In this document: positions 27,436-36,865 of the stretch, piece by piece
Position numbering within the stretch: the stretch's first letter is position 1
How the letters are laid out: every line of letters begins with the position of its first letter
Source: Pseudomonas protegens CHA0
Lineage (GTDB): Bacteria > Pseudomonadota > Gammaproteobacteria > Pseudomonadales > Pseudomonadaceae
DNA length: 64,000 nt
Reading direction: 5' to 3'
NCBI RefSeq assembly: GCF_000397205.1
Contig: NC_021237.1
Location: 2,295,001-2,359,000, forward strand
Made by a program: the position numbers and the translations under genes
The notes under the pieces: model-generated
Seen by the model: only the letters and a program-made list of their open reading frames with translations
Told to the model about the DNA's origin: nothing
The model's database searches: none

Positions 27436-27975
27436 ATGAACGACAAAAAAGCTCAAACCCGCGAACGTATTCTCCAGGCCGCCAGTTCTGCACTGATCCA
27501 GCGCGGCCCGGCCGAACCGAGTGTGGGTGAGGTGATGGGGGCTGCCGGCCTGACTGTGGGCGGCTTCTATGCGCACTTTGAGAGCAAGGATGCGCTGATG
27601 CTGGAGGCTTTCACTCAGTTGCTTTCCCATCGACGCGGCCTGCTCGATGAAATGGATGCAAGCCTCAGCGGCGAAGAGCGCCGGGCGTTGGCAGCGGCGT
27701 TCTATCTGTCGCGCAAACACCGCGACTCCACCGAGCAGGCGTGCCCGATTCCAGCCTCGGTCGGCGAACTGGGGCGCTTGCCCGAGAGCTTTCGCAAGGC
27801 CTTGAACGAACACATGGAGCTGATGGTCGCGCAACTGGCTGCCAGCCCCGAAGATACCGACAAGGCCTTGGCCGACATGGCGCTGATGGTTGGCGGCCTG
27901 TCCCTGGCGCGGGCCTTGGGGCCCGGCGAGTTGTCCGATCGTTTGCTGCGTGCCGCCAAGTCGGCGGTGCTATGA
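27436..27975 (+). CDS. TetR/AcrR family transcriptional regulator
   Basis: The 179-residue protein has the N-terminal helix-turn-helix of TetR repressors: TRERILQAASSALIQRGP, then VGEVMGAAGLTVGGFYAHFESKDALM at about residues 30-56. The C-terminal part is all helical and carries a variable ligand pocket. ATG 27436 is preceded by CGGAGGTAACG. An AT-rich palindrome just upstream is a candidate site for autoregulation. The hydrolase and thioesterase genes that follow on the same strand may belong to its regulon. Confidence 0.92.
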   Translation: MNDKKAQTRERILQAASSALIQRGPAEPSVGEVMGAAGLTVGGFYAHFESKDALMLEAFTQLLSHRRGLLDEMDASLSGEERRALAAAFYLSRKHRDSTEQACPIPASVGELGRLPESFRKALNEHMELMVAQLAASPEDTDKALADMALMVGGLSLARALGPGELSDRLLRAAKSAVL

Positions 27976-28001
27976 CCTGAAGTGCAACGGCGAGGTAGGT
28001 G

Positions 28002-28835
28002 ATGAGCAGATTGAGCTGGATTCGTGGCGTCAATGGCACTCTGGGGTGGGTGGCGCCGCAATGGGCGGCGAATCGGATGCGTCATTTGTTCATGACCCCT
28101 CGCGAGCTGCCGCCACGAAAGTGGGAGTTGCCCCTGCTGGCGCGTGCCGAGCGCCTGACCTTGCGTTTCGGGCTTTCAGCCCTGCGTTGGGGCCAGGGGC
28201 CGACGGTATTGCTGATGCACGGCTGGGAAGGGCGGCCCACGCAGTTTGCCAGCCTGATCGAGGCCCTGGTGGCCGCCGGCTATACCGCCGTGGCGCTGGA
28301 TGGCCCGGCCCATGGTCGTTCCCCGGGCGATGAGGCAAACGTGGCACTGTTTGCCCGGGCGATGCTGGAGGCAGCAGCCGAATTGCCGCCCCTGCGCGCG
28401 GTGATCGGCCACTCCATGGGCGGTGCCAGCGCCATGCTCGCGGTGCAATTGGGCCTGCGCACCGAAACCCTGGTCAGTATTGCCGCGCCGGCACGTATCC
28501 TGGCCGTGTTGCGCGGTTTTGCCAGCTACATGCGGTTGCCGCCCAGGGCGCGTTCCGCCTTTATCCGCCAGGTGGAGAAGAAGGTCGGAATGCGCGCCGC
28601 CGCCATGGACGTGGCCCAGTATCAGTTGGATATGCCCGGCCTGATCATTCACGCCGAAGATGACCTCTTCGTTCCGGTCAAGGAATCGGAGCTCATCCAC
28701 CAGGCCTGGTTCGACAGCCGTCTCCTGCGCTTGAGTGAAGGTGGCCACCAGCGGATATTGGCCGACTCCCGAGTGGTGGATGCGGTGGTGGCGCTGGTCA
28801 GTGGACGGCATCTTCAAGCGCGCCAATCGGCCTGA
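28002..28835 (+). CDS. Alpha/beta hydrolase
   Basis: A 277-residue hydrolase. It has the oxyanion-loop HGWEGRPTQF at about residue 71, the nucleophile elbow GHSMGG with Ser138, an acidic residue in HAEDDLFVP and the final histidine in SEGGHQRIL, so the catalytic triad looks complete. The cytosolic esterase or lipase-like substrate is unknown. The start is ATG 28002, with GAGGTAGGTG before it; a GTG directly upstream is in frame. It begins 26 bp after the TetR gene. Confidence 0.9.
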   Translation: MSRLSWIRGVNGTLGWVAPQWAANRMRHLFMTPRELPPRKWELPLLARAERLTLRFGLSALRWGQGPTVLLMHGWEGRPTQFASLIEALVAAGYTAVALDGPAHGRSPGDEANVALFARAMLEAAAELPPLRAVIGHSMGGASAMLAVQLGLRTETLVSIAAPARILAVLRGFASYMRLPPRARSAFIRQVEKKVGMRAAAMDVAQYQLDMPGLIIHAEDDLFVPVKESELIHQAWFDSRLLRLSEGGHQRILADSRVVDAVVALVSGRHLQARQSA

Positions 28836-28882
28836 GCATCCGTTACACTGCCCCGGTCAAAAAAACTGACCGGGAGTCGGGC

Positions 28883-29317
28883 ATGAGTTGGGATCTGGCA
28901 ACGCCATTCGTCATCGATCTGCAGGTGGCCGCCGAGGATATCGATGGCCTCGGGCACGCCAACAATGCGGTCTACGTGACCTGGCTGGAGCGTTGCGCCT
29001 GGCGACATTCGCAACGCCTGGGGCTGGACCTGGCCGAATACCGGCGCCTGGACCGGGCGATGGCCGTGGTGCGGCACGAGATCGATTACCTGGCGGCGGC
29101 CTATGAAGGCGATGAGCTGCAACTGGCCACCTGGATCGTCGATTGGGACCAGCGCCTGAAGATGACCCGGCGTTTCCAGCTGATGCGCCCGAGCGACGGT
29201 ACGACCCTGTTGCGGGCCCAGACCACCTTTGTCTGCATCGAGCTGTCCACCGGCAAGCCCAAGCGCATGCCCGCCGAGTTCCTGGACGGTTACGGCCCGG
29301 CCCTGCAGGGCGCCTGA
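28883..29317 (+). CDS. Acyl-CoA thioesterase (4HBT hotdog fold)
   Basis: The 144-residue protein has the 4-hydroxybenzoyl-CoA thioesterase pattern: AAEDIDGLGHANNAVYVTWLERCAW near residues 15-38, with the H-x-N-N-x-x-Y loop, and a later TTLLRAQTTFVCIEL strand. These small cytosolic enzymes cleave acyl-CoA thioesters. ATG 28883 is preceded by CCGGGAGTCGGGC. It follows the hydrolase gene by 47 bp and may be co-transcribed with it. Confidence 0.9.
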   Translation: MSWDLATPFVIDLQVAAEDIDGLGHANNAVYVTWLERCAWRHSQRLGLDLAEYRRLDRAMAVVRHEIDYLAAAYEGDELQLATWIVDWDQRLKMTRRFQLMRPSDGTTLLRAQTTFVCIELSTGKPKRMPAEFLDGYGPALQGA

Positions 29318-29332
29318 TACCTTTCTGTGCCC

Positions 29333-29389
29333 GTGCAGGCGCCGGCTTGCCAGCGAAGGCGCCTGCAACGGCTGGCTCGCCCCTGTAAA
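29333..29389. repeat. REP doublet
   Basis: GTGCAGGCGCCGGCTTGCCAGC and an inverted degenerate partner GGCTGGCTCGCCCCTG flank GAAGGCGCCTGCAAC. It lies between the thioesterase gene and dusC. Confidence 0.75.
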
Positions 29390-29461
29390 ACTCCTGCTGA
29401 AGGTCGAAACCCAGTAAACTGGCGGACGTTTTTTTGCCCGTTTTCTTGTCGAGTGTGTTTC

Positions 29462-30421
29462 ATGCAAATTGCCCTGGCGCCCATGGAGGGGTTGGTCGAC
29501 AACATCCTGCGGGATGTACTGACTCGTGTTGGCGGGATCGACTGGTGTGTCACCGAGTTCATCCGCGTCAATGACCGCCTGTTGACGCCTGCCTACTTCC
29601 ACAAGCTCGCCCCCGAACTGCTGCACGGTGCACACACCGCGGCCGGCGTGCCGCTGCGAGTGCAGTTGCTGGGTTCGGACCCGGTGTGCCTGGCAGAGAA
29701 CGCGGCCCTGGCCTGCGAGCTGGGCAGTGAGGTCATCGACCTGAACTTCGGTTGCCCGGCCAAGACCGTCAACAAGTCCCGGGGCGGGGCGGTGCTGCTC
29801 AAGGAGCCCGAGCTGCTGAACCAGATCGTCGAGCATGTGCGGCGTGCGGTGCCGGCGCACATTCCGGTCACGGCGAAAATGCGCCTGGGCTTCGACAGCC
29901 CGGATGGCTCGTTGGTCTGTGCCACAGCGCTGGCCGAGGGTGGCGCCGAACATATCGTGGTGCACGCGCGGACCAAGGTCGACGGCTACAAGCCGCCGGC
30001 CCATTGGGAGTGGATCCCGCGGGTGCAGGAAGTGGTCAAGGTGCCGGTGTTCGCCAACGGGGATATCTGGAGCGTCGAGGACTGGCGCCGTTGCCGGGAA
30101 ATCAGCGGCGTCGAGGACATCATGCTGGGTCGCGGGCTGGTTTCGCGTCCCGATCTGGCCCGGCAGATCGCCGCAGCCCGGGCCGGTGAAGACGTGGTGG
30201 AAATGTCCTGGGCCGACCTGCAGCCGATGCTCCAGGATTTCTGGGCTCAGGTGGTGGTGCAACTGACCCCGCGTTCGGCGCCGGGGCGCCTGAAGCAATG
30301 GCTGGCGATGCTGACCCGCAACTACCCGGAAGCGGTCGAACTGTTCACCGCCCTGCGCCGGGAAACCGAGCTGGATCAGGTCGGGCGCCTGTTGGGCATG
30401 CCCCGGAGCGAGGCGGCGTAA
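29462..30421 (+). CDS. dusC: tRNA-dihydrouridine(16) synthase
   Basis: The 319-residue flavoprotein begins with [21 protein letters not shown], where the DusC-type start differs from DusA/DusB. The catalytic Cys98 lies in [15 protein letters not shown], and the FMN-contacting strands VHARTK and ANGDIWS follow. It reduces uridine 16 in the D loop of tRNA. ATG 29462 follows the GTGTTTC stretch; a stronger ribosome site is not seen. Length fits DusC (about 315). Confidence 0.94.
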   Translation: MQIALAPMEGLVDNILRDVLTRVGGIDWCVTEFIRVNDRLLTPAYFHKLAPELLHGAHTAAGVPLRVQLLGSDPVCLAENAALACELGSEVIDLNFGCPAKTVNKSRGGAVLLKEPELLNQIVEHVRRAVPAHIPVTAKMRLGFDSPDGSLVCATALAEGGAEHIVVHARTKVDGYKPPAHWEWIPRVQEVVKVPVFANGDIWSVEDWRRCREISGVEDIMLGRGLVSRPDLARQIAAARAGEDVVEMSWADLQPMLQDFWAQVVVQLTPRSAPGRLKQWLAMLTRNYPEAVELFTALRRETELDQVGRLLGMPRSEAA

Positions 30422-30439
30422 AAAATTTTTAAGGCATGT

Positions 30440-30466
30440 CTTGAAACGCTGGAGCCCATCCCTATC
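30440..30466 (+). promoter_or_regulatory. Sigma-32-like heat-shock promoter
   Basis: CTTGAAA (TTGAAA at 30441-30446), a 13-bp spacer and CCCTAT (30460-30465) match the sigma-32 consensus CTTGAAA/CCCCAT with one mismatch in the -10 core. It lies about 70 bp before the small heat-shock gene. Confidence 0.75.
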
Positions 30467-30471
30467 TCTTG

Positions 30472-30538
30472 GGTACGCGATGCCGAATTCGGGTCGCGGA
30501 GATAACCACTCGCTGAATAATCAGGAGAAACACCCATG
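30472..30538 (+). promoter_or_regulatory. ROSE-like RNA thermometer in the hsp20 leader
   Basis: The leader folds into an upstream hairpin (GCGA..CCG-AATT-CGG..TCGC, 30477-30497) and a start-proximal hairpin. In the latter CTCGCTG (30509-30515) pairs with the Shine-Dalgarno segment CAGGAG (30522-30527) around AATAAT, leaving one unpaired G opposite the ribosome site. The bulged G and the UYGCU word are the hallmarks of ROSE elements. Heat should melt the stem and free the ribosome site. Confidence 0.8.
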
Positions 30539-30982
30539 AGTACTGCATTTTCCTTGGCTCCACTGTTCCGTTCCTCTGTCGGCTTCGACCGTTTCAATGA
30601 TCTGTTCGAGTCGGCACTGCGCAACGAACCAGGCAGCAGCTACCCACCCTACAATGTTGAGAAACACGCTGACGATCAATACCGCATCGTCATTGCCGCC
30701 GCCGGTTTCCAGGAAGAAGACCTGGAACTGCAAGTGGAAAAAGGCGTGTTGACCGTGAGCGGTGGCAAGCGCGATGCCAATGAAAGCGTCACTTACCTGC
30801 ACCAGGGCATTGCCCAGCGTGCATTCAAGCTGTCCTTCCGCCTGGCCGACCATATCGAGGTCAAGGCCGCGGCCCTGAGCAACGGTCTGTTGAATATCGA
30901 CCTGCTGCGGGTTGTGCCGGAAGAGGCCAAAGCCAAGCGCATCCCGATCAACGGTGCGCAGCAGGCGGCTCTGCAACACTAA
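30536..30982 (+). CDS. ibpA: Small heat shock protein (Hsp20 / IbpA-like)
   Basis: The 148-residue chaperone has an alpha-crystallin domain (about residues 35-125): YPPYNVEKHADDQYRIVIAAAGF, VEKGVLTVSGGK and the ending A-x-x-x-N-G-L-L motif in AALSNGLLNIDL. It binds unfolding proteins in the cytosol and hands them to the DnaK/ClpB system. Regulation appears double: a sigma-32-like promoter and a ROSE-like thermometer over the ribosome site. A terminator follows 11 bp after the stop. Confidence 0.95.
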   Translation: MSTAFSLAPLFRSSVGFDRFNDLFESALRNEPGSSYPPYNVEKHADDQYRIVIAAAGFQEEDLELQVEKGVLTVSGGKRDANESVTYLHQGIAQRAFKLSFRLADHIEVKAAALSNGLLNIDLLRVVPEEAKAKRIPINGAQQAALQH

Positions 30983-30993
30983 GACCGCTGCAA

Positions 30994-31022
30994 AAAAAGG
31001 GCGCCCTGGTGGCGCCCTTTTT
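30994..31022. terminator. Bidirectional terminator
   Basis: AAAGGGCGCC and GGCGCCCTTT form a perfect stem with A- and T-runs on either side. It serves the hsp20 gene and the converging PAS/GGDEF/EAL gene. Confidence 0.92.
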
Positions 31023-31030
31023 CGTGCCTG

Positions 31031-34000
31031 TCATTCCAGCAGCTTCTTGAATTCGCTCAGCGGCAACGGCCTGCTATGGAGGAAACCCTGGTACAGGTGG
31101 CACTCCAGGCCCTGGAGGAATTCGAGCTGCTGCGGGGTTTCCACGCCTTCGGCGATGACCTTGAGGTTCAGGCTGCGGGCCATGGCGACAATGGCCCGGA
31201 TGATTTCCGCATCGTTGGGGTCGTGGGTCGCATCGCGGACGAAGGACTGGTCGATCTTCAAGGTGTCCACCGGCAAGCGCTTGAGGTAGGTCAGGGACGA
31301 GTAGCCGGTGCCGAAGTCGTCCATGGCAAAGCTCACTCCGAGTTTCTTCAGCCGGCGCATCTTGTTGATGGTGTCTTCCAGGTTCTGGATCACGATGCCT
31401 TCGGTGATCTCCAGCTTCAGCAGGCTCGAGGGCAGTGCGTAGGCGTGCAGGCTGTGTTCGACCCGCTCGACAAAGTCGGTCTGGCGGAACTGCCGCGGGC
31501 TGATGTTGACGCACAGGCTGAAGTGCTGGGGATCCACCAGTTTCTGATCGATCAACTGGCTGAAGGCCAGGCAGGCCTCGTCGAGAATCCAGGTGCCCAC
31601 TTCGAGGATCAGGCCGCTGTCCTCCAGCACCTTGATGAACTCGGTCGGCGACTGTGCGCCCAACTCCGGGTGTTGCCAGCGCACCAAGGCTTCGGCGCCG
31701 ACGATGCGGTTGTCGCGGGCGTCCACCTGGGGCTGGAAGTGCACGCTGAATTCGCCCCGGGACAGGGCCAGGCGCAGGTCGGTTTCCATGCGCAGGCGTT
31801 CGCTGGCGGCTTTTTGCATGGTGTTGTGGAACATCTGGGTGGTGTTGCGCCCTGAATCCTTGGCCCGATAAAGGGCGATGTCGGCGCGCTTGAGCAGGTC
31901 GGTGGGGGTCGAGCCGTGGTCGGGAATCAGTGCCACACCGATGCTCGGGGTGACCTGCAGGCGCTGGCCATCGAGGAACATCGGTTCGGACAGCAATTCG
32001 CGCAGGGTGTCGGCCAGCTGGCGGACCTGTTCGCTGACTTCGTTGCGCGTGCCCTCAAGGCCACTCAGCAGGACCACGAACTCATCGCCGCCCAGGCGTG
32101 CCACGGTGTCTTCCATGCGCACGCTGGCTTCGAGCCGGGCGGTGATGATTTTCAACACGGTGTCGCCCACCGGGTGGCCCAGGGAATCGTTGATGTGCTT
32201 GAAGTGATCGAGGTCGAGAAACAGTAGGGCACCGCGCAGGTTATGACGCTTGAGCAGGGCAATCTGCTGGCTCAGGCGGTCCATCAGCAGGGCGCGGTTG
32301 GGCAGGTTGGTCAGGGGGTCGTGGTAAGCCAGGTGGCGGATCTGTGCCTGGGCGTTCTTCAGCAGGCTGACGTCCCGGGCGGTCATTAGCAGGCAGGGCG
32401 TTTCGTTGAGAGTGATGGGTTCCACCGAGACTTCCAGGGTGAGGATTTCCCCGCGCTTGTTGCGCCCGAGCATTTCCAGGTGGTGCACCCGGCCCTTGAT
32501 CTGGAGCTCCGCCAGCAAGGTGGAGAGTTGCGCTTCTTCGGCCCAGATGCCGATTTGGTACATGGTGCGGCCGATCACCTCGTCGTTGCGGTGGCCGGTC
32601 AGGCGGCAGAAACCATCGTTGACTTCCAGATAGCGGCCCGTGTCGCGCTCGGTGATGCTGATGGCGTCAGGGCTGGAGTGAAAGGCCTTGGCGAACTTCT
32701 CTTCACTGGCCTTGAGGGCTGCCTCCGAGCGCTGCTGCTGGGTGATGTCCCGCAGGTTGGTGACGATGCAGGGCTGCTTGTCCACGGTGATCAGGCGGCT
32801 GGAAATGATGCAGGTCAGCGGCTGGCCGTTCTTGTGGTGGACCACCACTGCCACATTATTCAGCGCCTGTTCGCGAATCACCTGTTCGATGCGCCGCAGG
32901 CGCGGCGCCGCGTCTTCCCATAGGCCGATCTGTTCGGCGCTGCGGTTGAGCACTTCGTCCAGGGTCCAGCCGAAGGTCTGGGTGAAGCTGGAGTTGATCT
33001 CGATGAACTGACCGGTTTCCAGCAAGGTCACGCAGATCGGGTCGGGGCTGACCTGGAACAGGCTGGCGAATTTCTCTTCGGAGGTGATCAGGCGCTGTTC
33101 CCGTTCCACCTGCTCGGTGATGTCCAGCAGAGTGCCGGCCATGCGCAGCGGGCTGCCCTGTTCGTCGCGGTAGAGGCGGGCGCGGCTTTCCAGGTAGCGC
33201 GAGCTGCCGTCCTCCAGTTGCACCCGGTAGGTCAGTTGATAGTTGCCCGCCGGCCCTTCGCGCAGGCTGCGGTAGGCATCGCGCATGGAGTTGCGCTCTT
33301 CGGTGGGTACGCCTTCGAAGAAGGCGTCGAAGGATTCATGGAAAGGGATGGGTTCCAGGCCGTGCAATTGCGCGGCGCGGGCCGAGCCGTAGAGCATGCC
33401 GCTGGGAATGTGCCAGTCCCAGGTGCCCAGTTGCGCCGAATCCAGGGCCAGGTCCAGGCGTTCCTGGCTGTCCTTGAGCGCCTGTTCGGATCGTTTGCGC
33501 TCGCTGGTGTCGAGAAAGGTGCTGAGCAGGTAGGCCTTGCCCTCCAGTTCAACCTTCTGGGCACTGAGGATGCCGTCATGGATCTGCCCGTTGCTGGCGC
33601 GAAATTGCACTTCGAGGCTGGCGGCCTGGCCCTTCTTCTGGACCGCCTTGATCAGTTGGGCGCGCTGTTCGGGGTTGACCCACAGGCCGATCTCCAGGGT
33701 GGTACGGCCGATCACGTGCTCGGCGGGCCAGCCGAACTGGCTTTCGAAGTACTGGTTGGCCTCGCTGATCAGGCCATCTTCCAGGCGGGTCAGCAGCACG
33801 GTGTTGGGGCACAGGTGAAACAGCGTGGCAAAGCGCTTTTCCGAACTGCTGAGGGCTTCTTCGCGTTGGCGCTGGTGGGTGATCTCGCGGATCACCCCGA
33901 TCATTCGCGGCTTGCCGTGCTTGTCCGGTAACACGCTGCCGTTGATCTCCAGCCAGTGCAGGCTGCCGTCGGGCCAGCGGATGCGGTGGTGCATGGCGTG

Positions 34001-34357
34001 TTCCAGCGGCGCGCCGGCCAGCACTGAATGAAAGGCGCGAATCGTCCTGGCCCGGTCCTCGATGGGCAGCAGGTCGAGGTATTCGAGGTTTTCCGGCAAG
34101 GGCTGGCGCGGGTCGAAGCCGAACAGCGCCTGGGTGCCCCGGGACCAACTGATCTGCCCGCTTTCAATATCCCAATACCAGGCCCCCAGGCGCGCACCAT
34201 TGAGGGCGGCGAGCAGCTGCGGTGCGTTTTCCCAGCTTTGCTCCGACTCCCGGGGGTCGACAGCATGGATACGCGGCAAGGGCGGAATACGGTCAGCGGG
34301 TTTGGGCATGGAGGTCAGGCCTTGAGCTGAGTCATTCGTCGGGTGCGGGATACTCAT
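31031..34357 (-). CDS. Multi-PAS GGDEF/EAL cyclic-di-GMP signalling protein
   Basis: The 1108-residue protein carries about five PAS domains in a row (roughly residues 40-680; segments such as GEWYWDIESG-like AWYWDIESGQ, FGWPAEHVIG, FGWTLDEVLN, TGHRNDEVIG), several followed by PAC segments ending in E-I-T or D-I-T. A GGDEF domain follows (ARLGGDEF near 755) and an EAL domain (GAEALVRW near 887, DDFGTGYSSL near 1010). Both core motifs are intact, so it may make or break cyclic di-GMP. No membrane segment is seen, so sensing is cytosolic. The start at 34357 is a choice; ATG 34309 is also possible. Confidence 0.92.
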   Translation of the reverse strand: MSIPHPTNDSAQGLTSMPKPADRIPPLPRIHAVDPRESEQSWENAPQLLAALNGARLGAWYWDIESGQISWSRGTQALFGFDPRQPLPENLEYLDLLPIEDRARTIRAFHSVLAGAPLEHAMHHRIRWPDGSLHWLEINGSVLPDKHGKPRMIGVIREITHQRQREEALSSSEKRFATLFHLCPNTVLLTRLEDGLISEANQYFESQFGWPAEHVIGRTTLEIGLWVNPEQRAQLIKAVQKKGQAASLEVQFRASNGQIHDGILSAQKVELEGKAYLLSTFLDTSERKRSEQALKDSQERLDLALDSAQLGTWDWHIPSGMLYGSARAAQLHGLEPIPFHESFDAFFEGVPTEERNSMRDAYRSLREGPAGNYQLTYRVQLEDGSSRYLESRARLYRDEQGSPLRMAGTLLDITEQVEREQRLITSEEKFASLFQVSPDPICVTLLETGQFIEINSSFTQTFGWTLDEVLNRSAEQIGLWEDAAPRLRRIEQVIREQALNNVAVVVHHKNGQPLTCIISSRLITVDKQPCIVTNLRDITQQQRSEAALKASEEKFAKAFHSSPDAISITERDTGRYLEVNDGFCRLTGHRNDEVIGRTMYQIGIWAEEAQLSTLLAELQIKGRVHHLEMLGRNKRGEILTLEVSVEPITLNETPCLLMTARDVSLLKNAQAQIRHLAYHDPLTNLPNRALLMDRLSQQIALLKRHNLRGALLFLDLDHFKHINDSLGHPVGDTVLKIITARLEASVRMEDTVARLGGDEFVVLLSGLEGTRNEVSEQVRQLADTLRELLSEPMFLDGQRLQVTPSIGVALIPDHGSTPTDLLKRADIALYRAKDSGRNTTQMFHNTMQKAASERLRMETDLRLALSRGEFSVHFQPQVDARDNRIVGAEALVRWQHPELGAQSPTEFIKVLEDSGLILEVGTWILDEACLAFSQLIDQKLVDPQHFSLCVNISPRQFRQTDFVERVEHSLHAYALPSSLLKLEITEGIVIQNLEDTINKMRRLKKLGVSFAMDDFGTGYSSLTYLKRLPVDTLKIDQSFVRDATHDPNDAEIIRAIVAMARSLNLKVIAEGVETPQQLEFLQGLECHLYQGFLHSRPLPLSEFKKLLE

Positions 34358-34392
34358 GGCGCTGCGGCGTGGCACGGGCGATACCCGGAGTG

Positions 34393-35283
34393 TTATGCCG
34401 GGTTCCCTGGCCAATCGACTTGTGCATCCAGTAAGGCCATGAAAGCCCGCGCAGCGTTCGAAAGTGTCCGTTCGGTATGCAGGATATAGCCTAGCTGGCG
34501 GTGCAGCTGTATGCCCGGTAAAGGAATGCGCGCCACCTGGTCGTCGAGCATGGTGCGTGGCAGCACGCTCCAGGCCAGGCCGATGGACACCATCATCTTT
34601 ATAGTTTCCAGATAGTTAGTACTCATGGCGATGTTAGGCGTCAGGCCCTGGGCTTCAAACAGGCGTTGGACAATATGGTGGGTAAAGGTATTGCCGCCGG
34701 GGAAAACTGCGGGATGCAGGGCAATATCCGCCAGGCTCACCTGGCCGCTGCTGACCAGCGGGTGTTCCGGCGCGGCGACGAAGTCCAGCGGGTCGTCCCA
34801 GACCGCAGTGGCCTTGACCAGGGAGTGGGGCTCGGGGGCCAGGGTGATCACTGCCAGTTCGGCGCGGCCATGGAGGATTTCCTCGTAGGCCACTTCGGAG
34901 TCGAGGAACTGGATGTCCAGGGCCACTTGCGGGTAGCGCCGGGTGAAGGCCCGCAGCAATGGCGGCAGGCGGTGCAGGCCAATGTGATGGCTGGTGGCCA
35001 GGGTCAGGCGGCCACTGACTTCGCCGGTGAGGTTGGTCAGGGCGCGGCGGGTGTCATCCAGCACATTGATGATCTGGTAGGCCCGGGGTAGCAGGGCACG
35101 CCCGGCCTCGGTCAGGCCGATCTCCCGCCCCAGGCGGTCGAACAGCCGCACGTTGAGTTGCTGCTCCAGGCCGGCGATGCGTTTGCTGATGGCTGGCTGG
35201 GTCAGGTGCAGGCGTTCGCCGGCGCCGGAAAAGCTGCCGGTCTCGGCGATGGCTATAAAGGCGTTGAGGTTGGCCAGGTCCAT
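34393..35283 (-). CDS. LysR family transcriptional regulator divergent from leuC
   Basis: The 296-residue protein starts MDLANLNAFIAIAETGSFSGAGERLHLTQPAISKRIAGLEQQ, the classical LysR winged helix-turn-helix, followed by the effector-binding domain. ATG 35283 gives the family's usual N-terminus. It is divergent from leuC across 153 bp, so it is a good candidate for a leucine-operon regulator (inference by position). The 153-bp gap is AT-rich and includes words such as AATATGAATTTGAGTTATTTAAT that could hold LysR boxes. Confidence 0.93.
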   Translation of the reverse strand: MDLANLNAFIAIAETGSFSGAGERLHLTQPAISKRIAGLEQQLNVRLFDRLGREIGLTEAGRALLPRAYQIINVLDDTRRALTNLTGEVSGRLTLATSHHIGLHRLPPLLRAFTRRYPQVALDIQFLDSEVAYEEILHGRAELAVITLAPEPHSLVKATAVWDDPLDFVAAPEHPLVSSGQVSLADIALHPAVFPGGNTFTHHIVQRLFEAQGLTPNIAMSTNYLETIKMMVSIGLAWSVLPRTMLDDQVARIPLPGIQLHRQLGYILHTERTLSNAARAFMALLDAQVDWPGNPA

Positions 35284-35436
35284 AGTTGTATTCCAGTTGG
35301 TTATCCAAAGCATGAAAAATATGAATTTGAGTTATTTAATCTAACGCCATAGGATCGGCCTCACAAGCCAAAGGGTTATTGATCGGCGCACGATCGGAGC
35401 CCGGGGCATAGAAACAAGCTGATGAGGAATGGTCCG

Positions 35437-36855
35437 ATGGCCGGCAAGACGCTCTACGACAAGCTCTGGGATTCGCATTTGGTCAAGCAGCGCGACGATG
35501 GTTCGGCGCTGATCTATATCGATCGTCACATCATCCACGAAGTGACCTCGCCGCAAGCCTTCGAAGGCCTGCGTCTGGCCGGGCGCAAGCCATGGCGCAT
35601 CGATGCCAACATCGCTACCCCGGACCACAACGTACCGACCACGCCGGAGCGCAAGGGCGGGATCGAAGCGATCGCCGACCAGGTTTCCCGCCTCCAGGTG
35701 CAGACCCTCGACGACAACTGCGATGAATACGGCATTGTCGAATTCAAGATGAACGACGTGCGCCAGGGCATCGTCCACGTGATCGGCCCGGAGCAGGGCG
35801 CCACCTTGCCGGGCATGACCGTGGTCTGTGGTGACTCCCACACCTCGACCCACGGTGCTTTCGGCGCCCTGGCCCATGGCATCGGCACCTCCGAGGTGGA
35901 GCACGTCCTTGCCACCCAGTGCCTGGTGGCCAAGAAAATGAAGAACATGCTGGTGCGCGTGGAAGGCACCTTGCCTTTCGGCGTGACCGCCAAGGACATC
36001 GTCCTGGCCGTGATCGGCAAGATCGGCACCGCCGGCGGTAACGGCCATGCCATCGAGTTCGCCGGTAGCGCGATTCGCGAGCTGTCCGTCGAAGGCCGCA
36101 TGACCATCTGCAACATGTCCATCGAAGCCGGTGCCCGTGTCGGCCTGGTGGCGGCGGACGAAAAGACCGTGGCATACGTCAAGGGACGTCCGTTCGCCCC
36201 CAAGGGCGCCGAATGGGACTTGGCCGTCGAGGCCTGGAAGGACCTGGTGTCCGATGCCGACGCCAAGTTCGATACCGTGGTCGAGCTCGATGCCGCACAG
36301 ATCAAGCCGCAGGTCAGCTGGGGCACGTCCCCGGAAATGGTCCTGGCGGTGGATCAGAACGTACCGGACCCGGCCAAGGAAATGGATCTGGTCAAGCGCG
36401 ACTCCATCGTCCGCGCCTTGAAGTACATGGGCTTGAGCGCCAATCAGGCGATCACCGACATTCAGTTGGACCGCGTCTTCATCGGCTCCTGCACCAACTC
36501 GCGGATCGAAGACTTGCGCGCCGCCGCGGTCATCGCCAAGGGCCGCAAAGTGGCTTCCACCATCAAGCAGGCGATCGTGGTGCCGGGCTCGGGCCTGGTC
36601 AAGGCGCAGGCCGAATCTGAAGGCCTGGACAAGATCTTCCTCGAAGCCGGTTTCGAATGGCGTGAGCCGGGCTGCTCGATGTGCCTGGCGATGAACCCGG
36701 ACCGCTTGGAGTCCGGCGAGCATTGCGCCTCGACCTCGAACCGCAACTTCGAAGGGCGCCAGGGTGCCGGTGGGCGTACCCACCTGGTCAGCCCGGCCAT
36801 GGCCGCCGCCGCCGCTGTCAGCGGTCGTTTCGTCGACGTCCGTGAATTGATCTAA
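35437..36855 (+). CDS. leuC: 3-isopropylmalate dehydratase large subunit
   Basis: The 472-residue subunit shows the aconitase fold with iron-sulfur ligands in [11 protein letters not shown] (about residue 350) and [10 protein letters not shown] (about 410), plus the active-site TPDHNVPTT and [12 protein letters not shown]. With LeuD it isomerises 2- to 3-isopropylmalate in leucine synthesis. ATG 35437 follows GAGGAA by a normal distance. It starts the leucine operon, with leuD 10 bp downstream. Confidence 0.99.
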   Translation: MAGKTLYDKLWDSHLVKQRDDGSALIYIDRHIIHEVTSPQAFEGLRLAGRKPWRIDANIATPDHNVPTTPERKGGIEAIADQVSRLQVQTLDDNCDEYGIVEFKMNDVRQGIVHVIGPEQGATLPGMTVVCGDSHTSTHGAFGALAHGIGTSEVEHVLATQCLVAKKMKNMLVRVEGTLPFGVTAKDIVLAVIGKIGTAGGNGHAIEFAGSAIRELSVEGRMTICNMSIEAGARVGLVAADEKTVAYVKGRPFAPKGAEWDLAVEAWKDLVSDADAKFDTVVELDAAQIKPQVSWGTSPEMVLAVDQNVPDPAKEMDLVKRDSIVRALKYMGLSANQAITDIQLDRVFIGSCTNSRIEDLRAAAVIAKGRKVASTIKQAIVVPGSGLVKAQAESEGLDKIFLEAGFEWREPGCSMCLAMNPDRLESGEHCASTSNRNFEGRQGAGGRTHLVSPAMAAAAAVSGRFVDVRELI

Positions 36856-36865
36856 GGAGCGCAGC

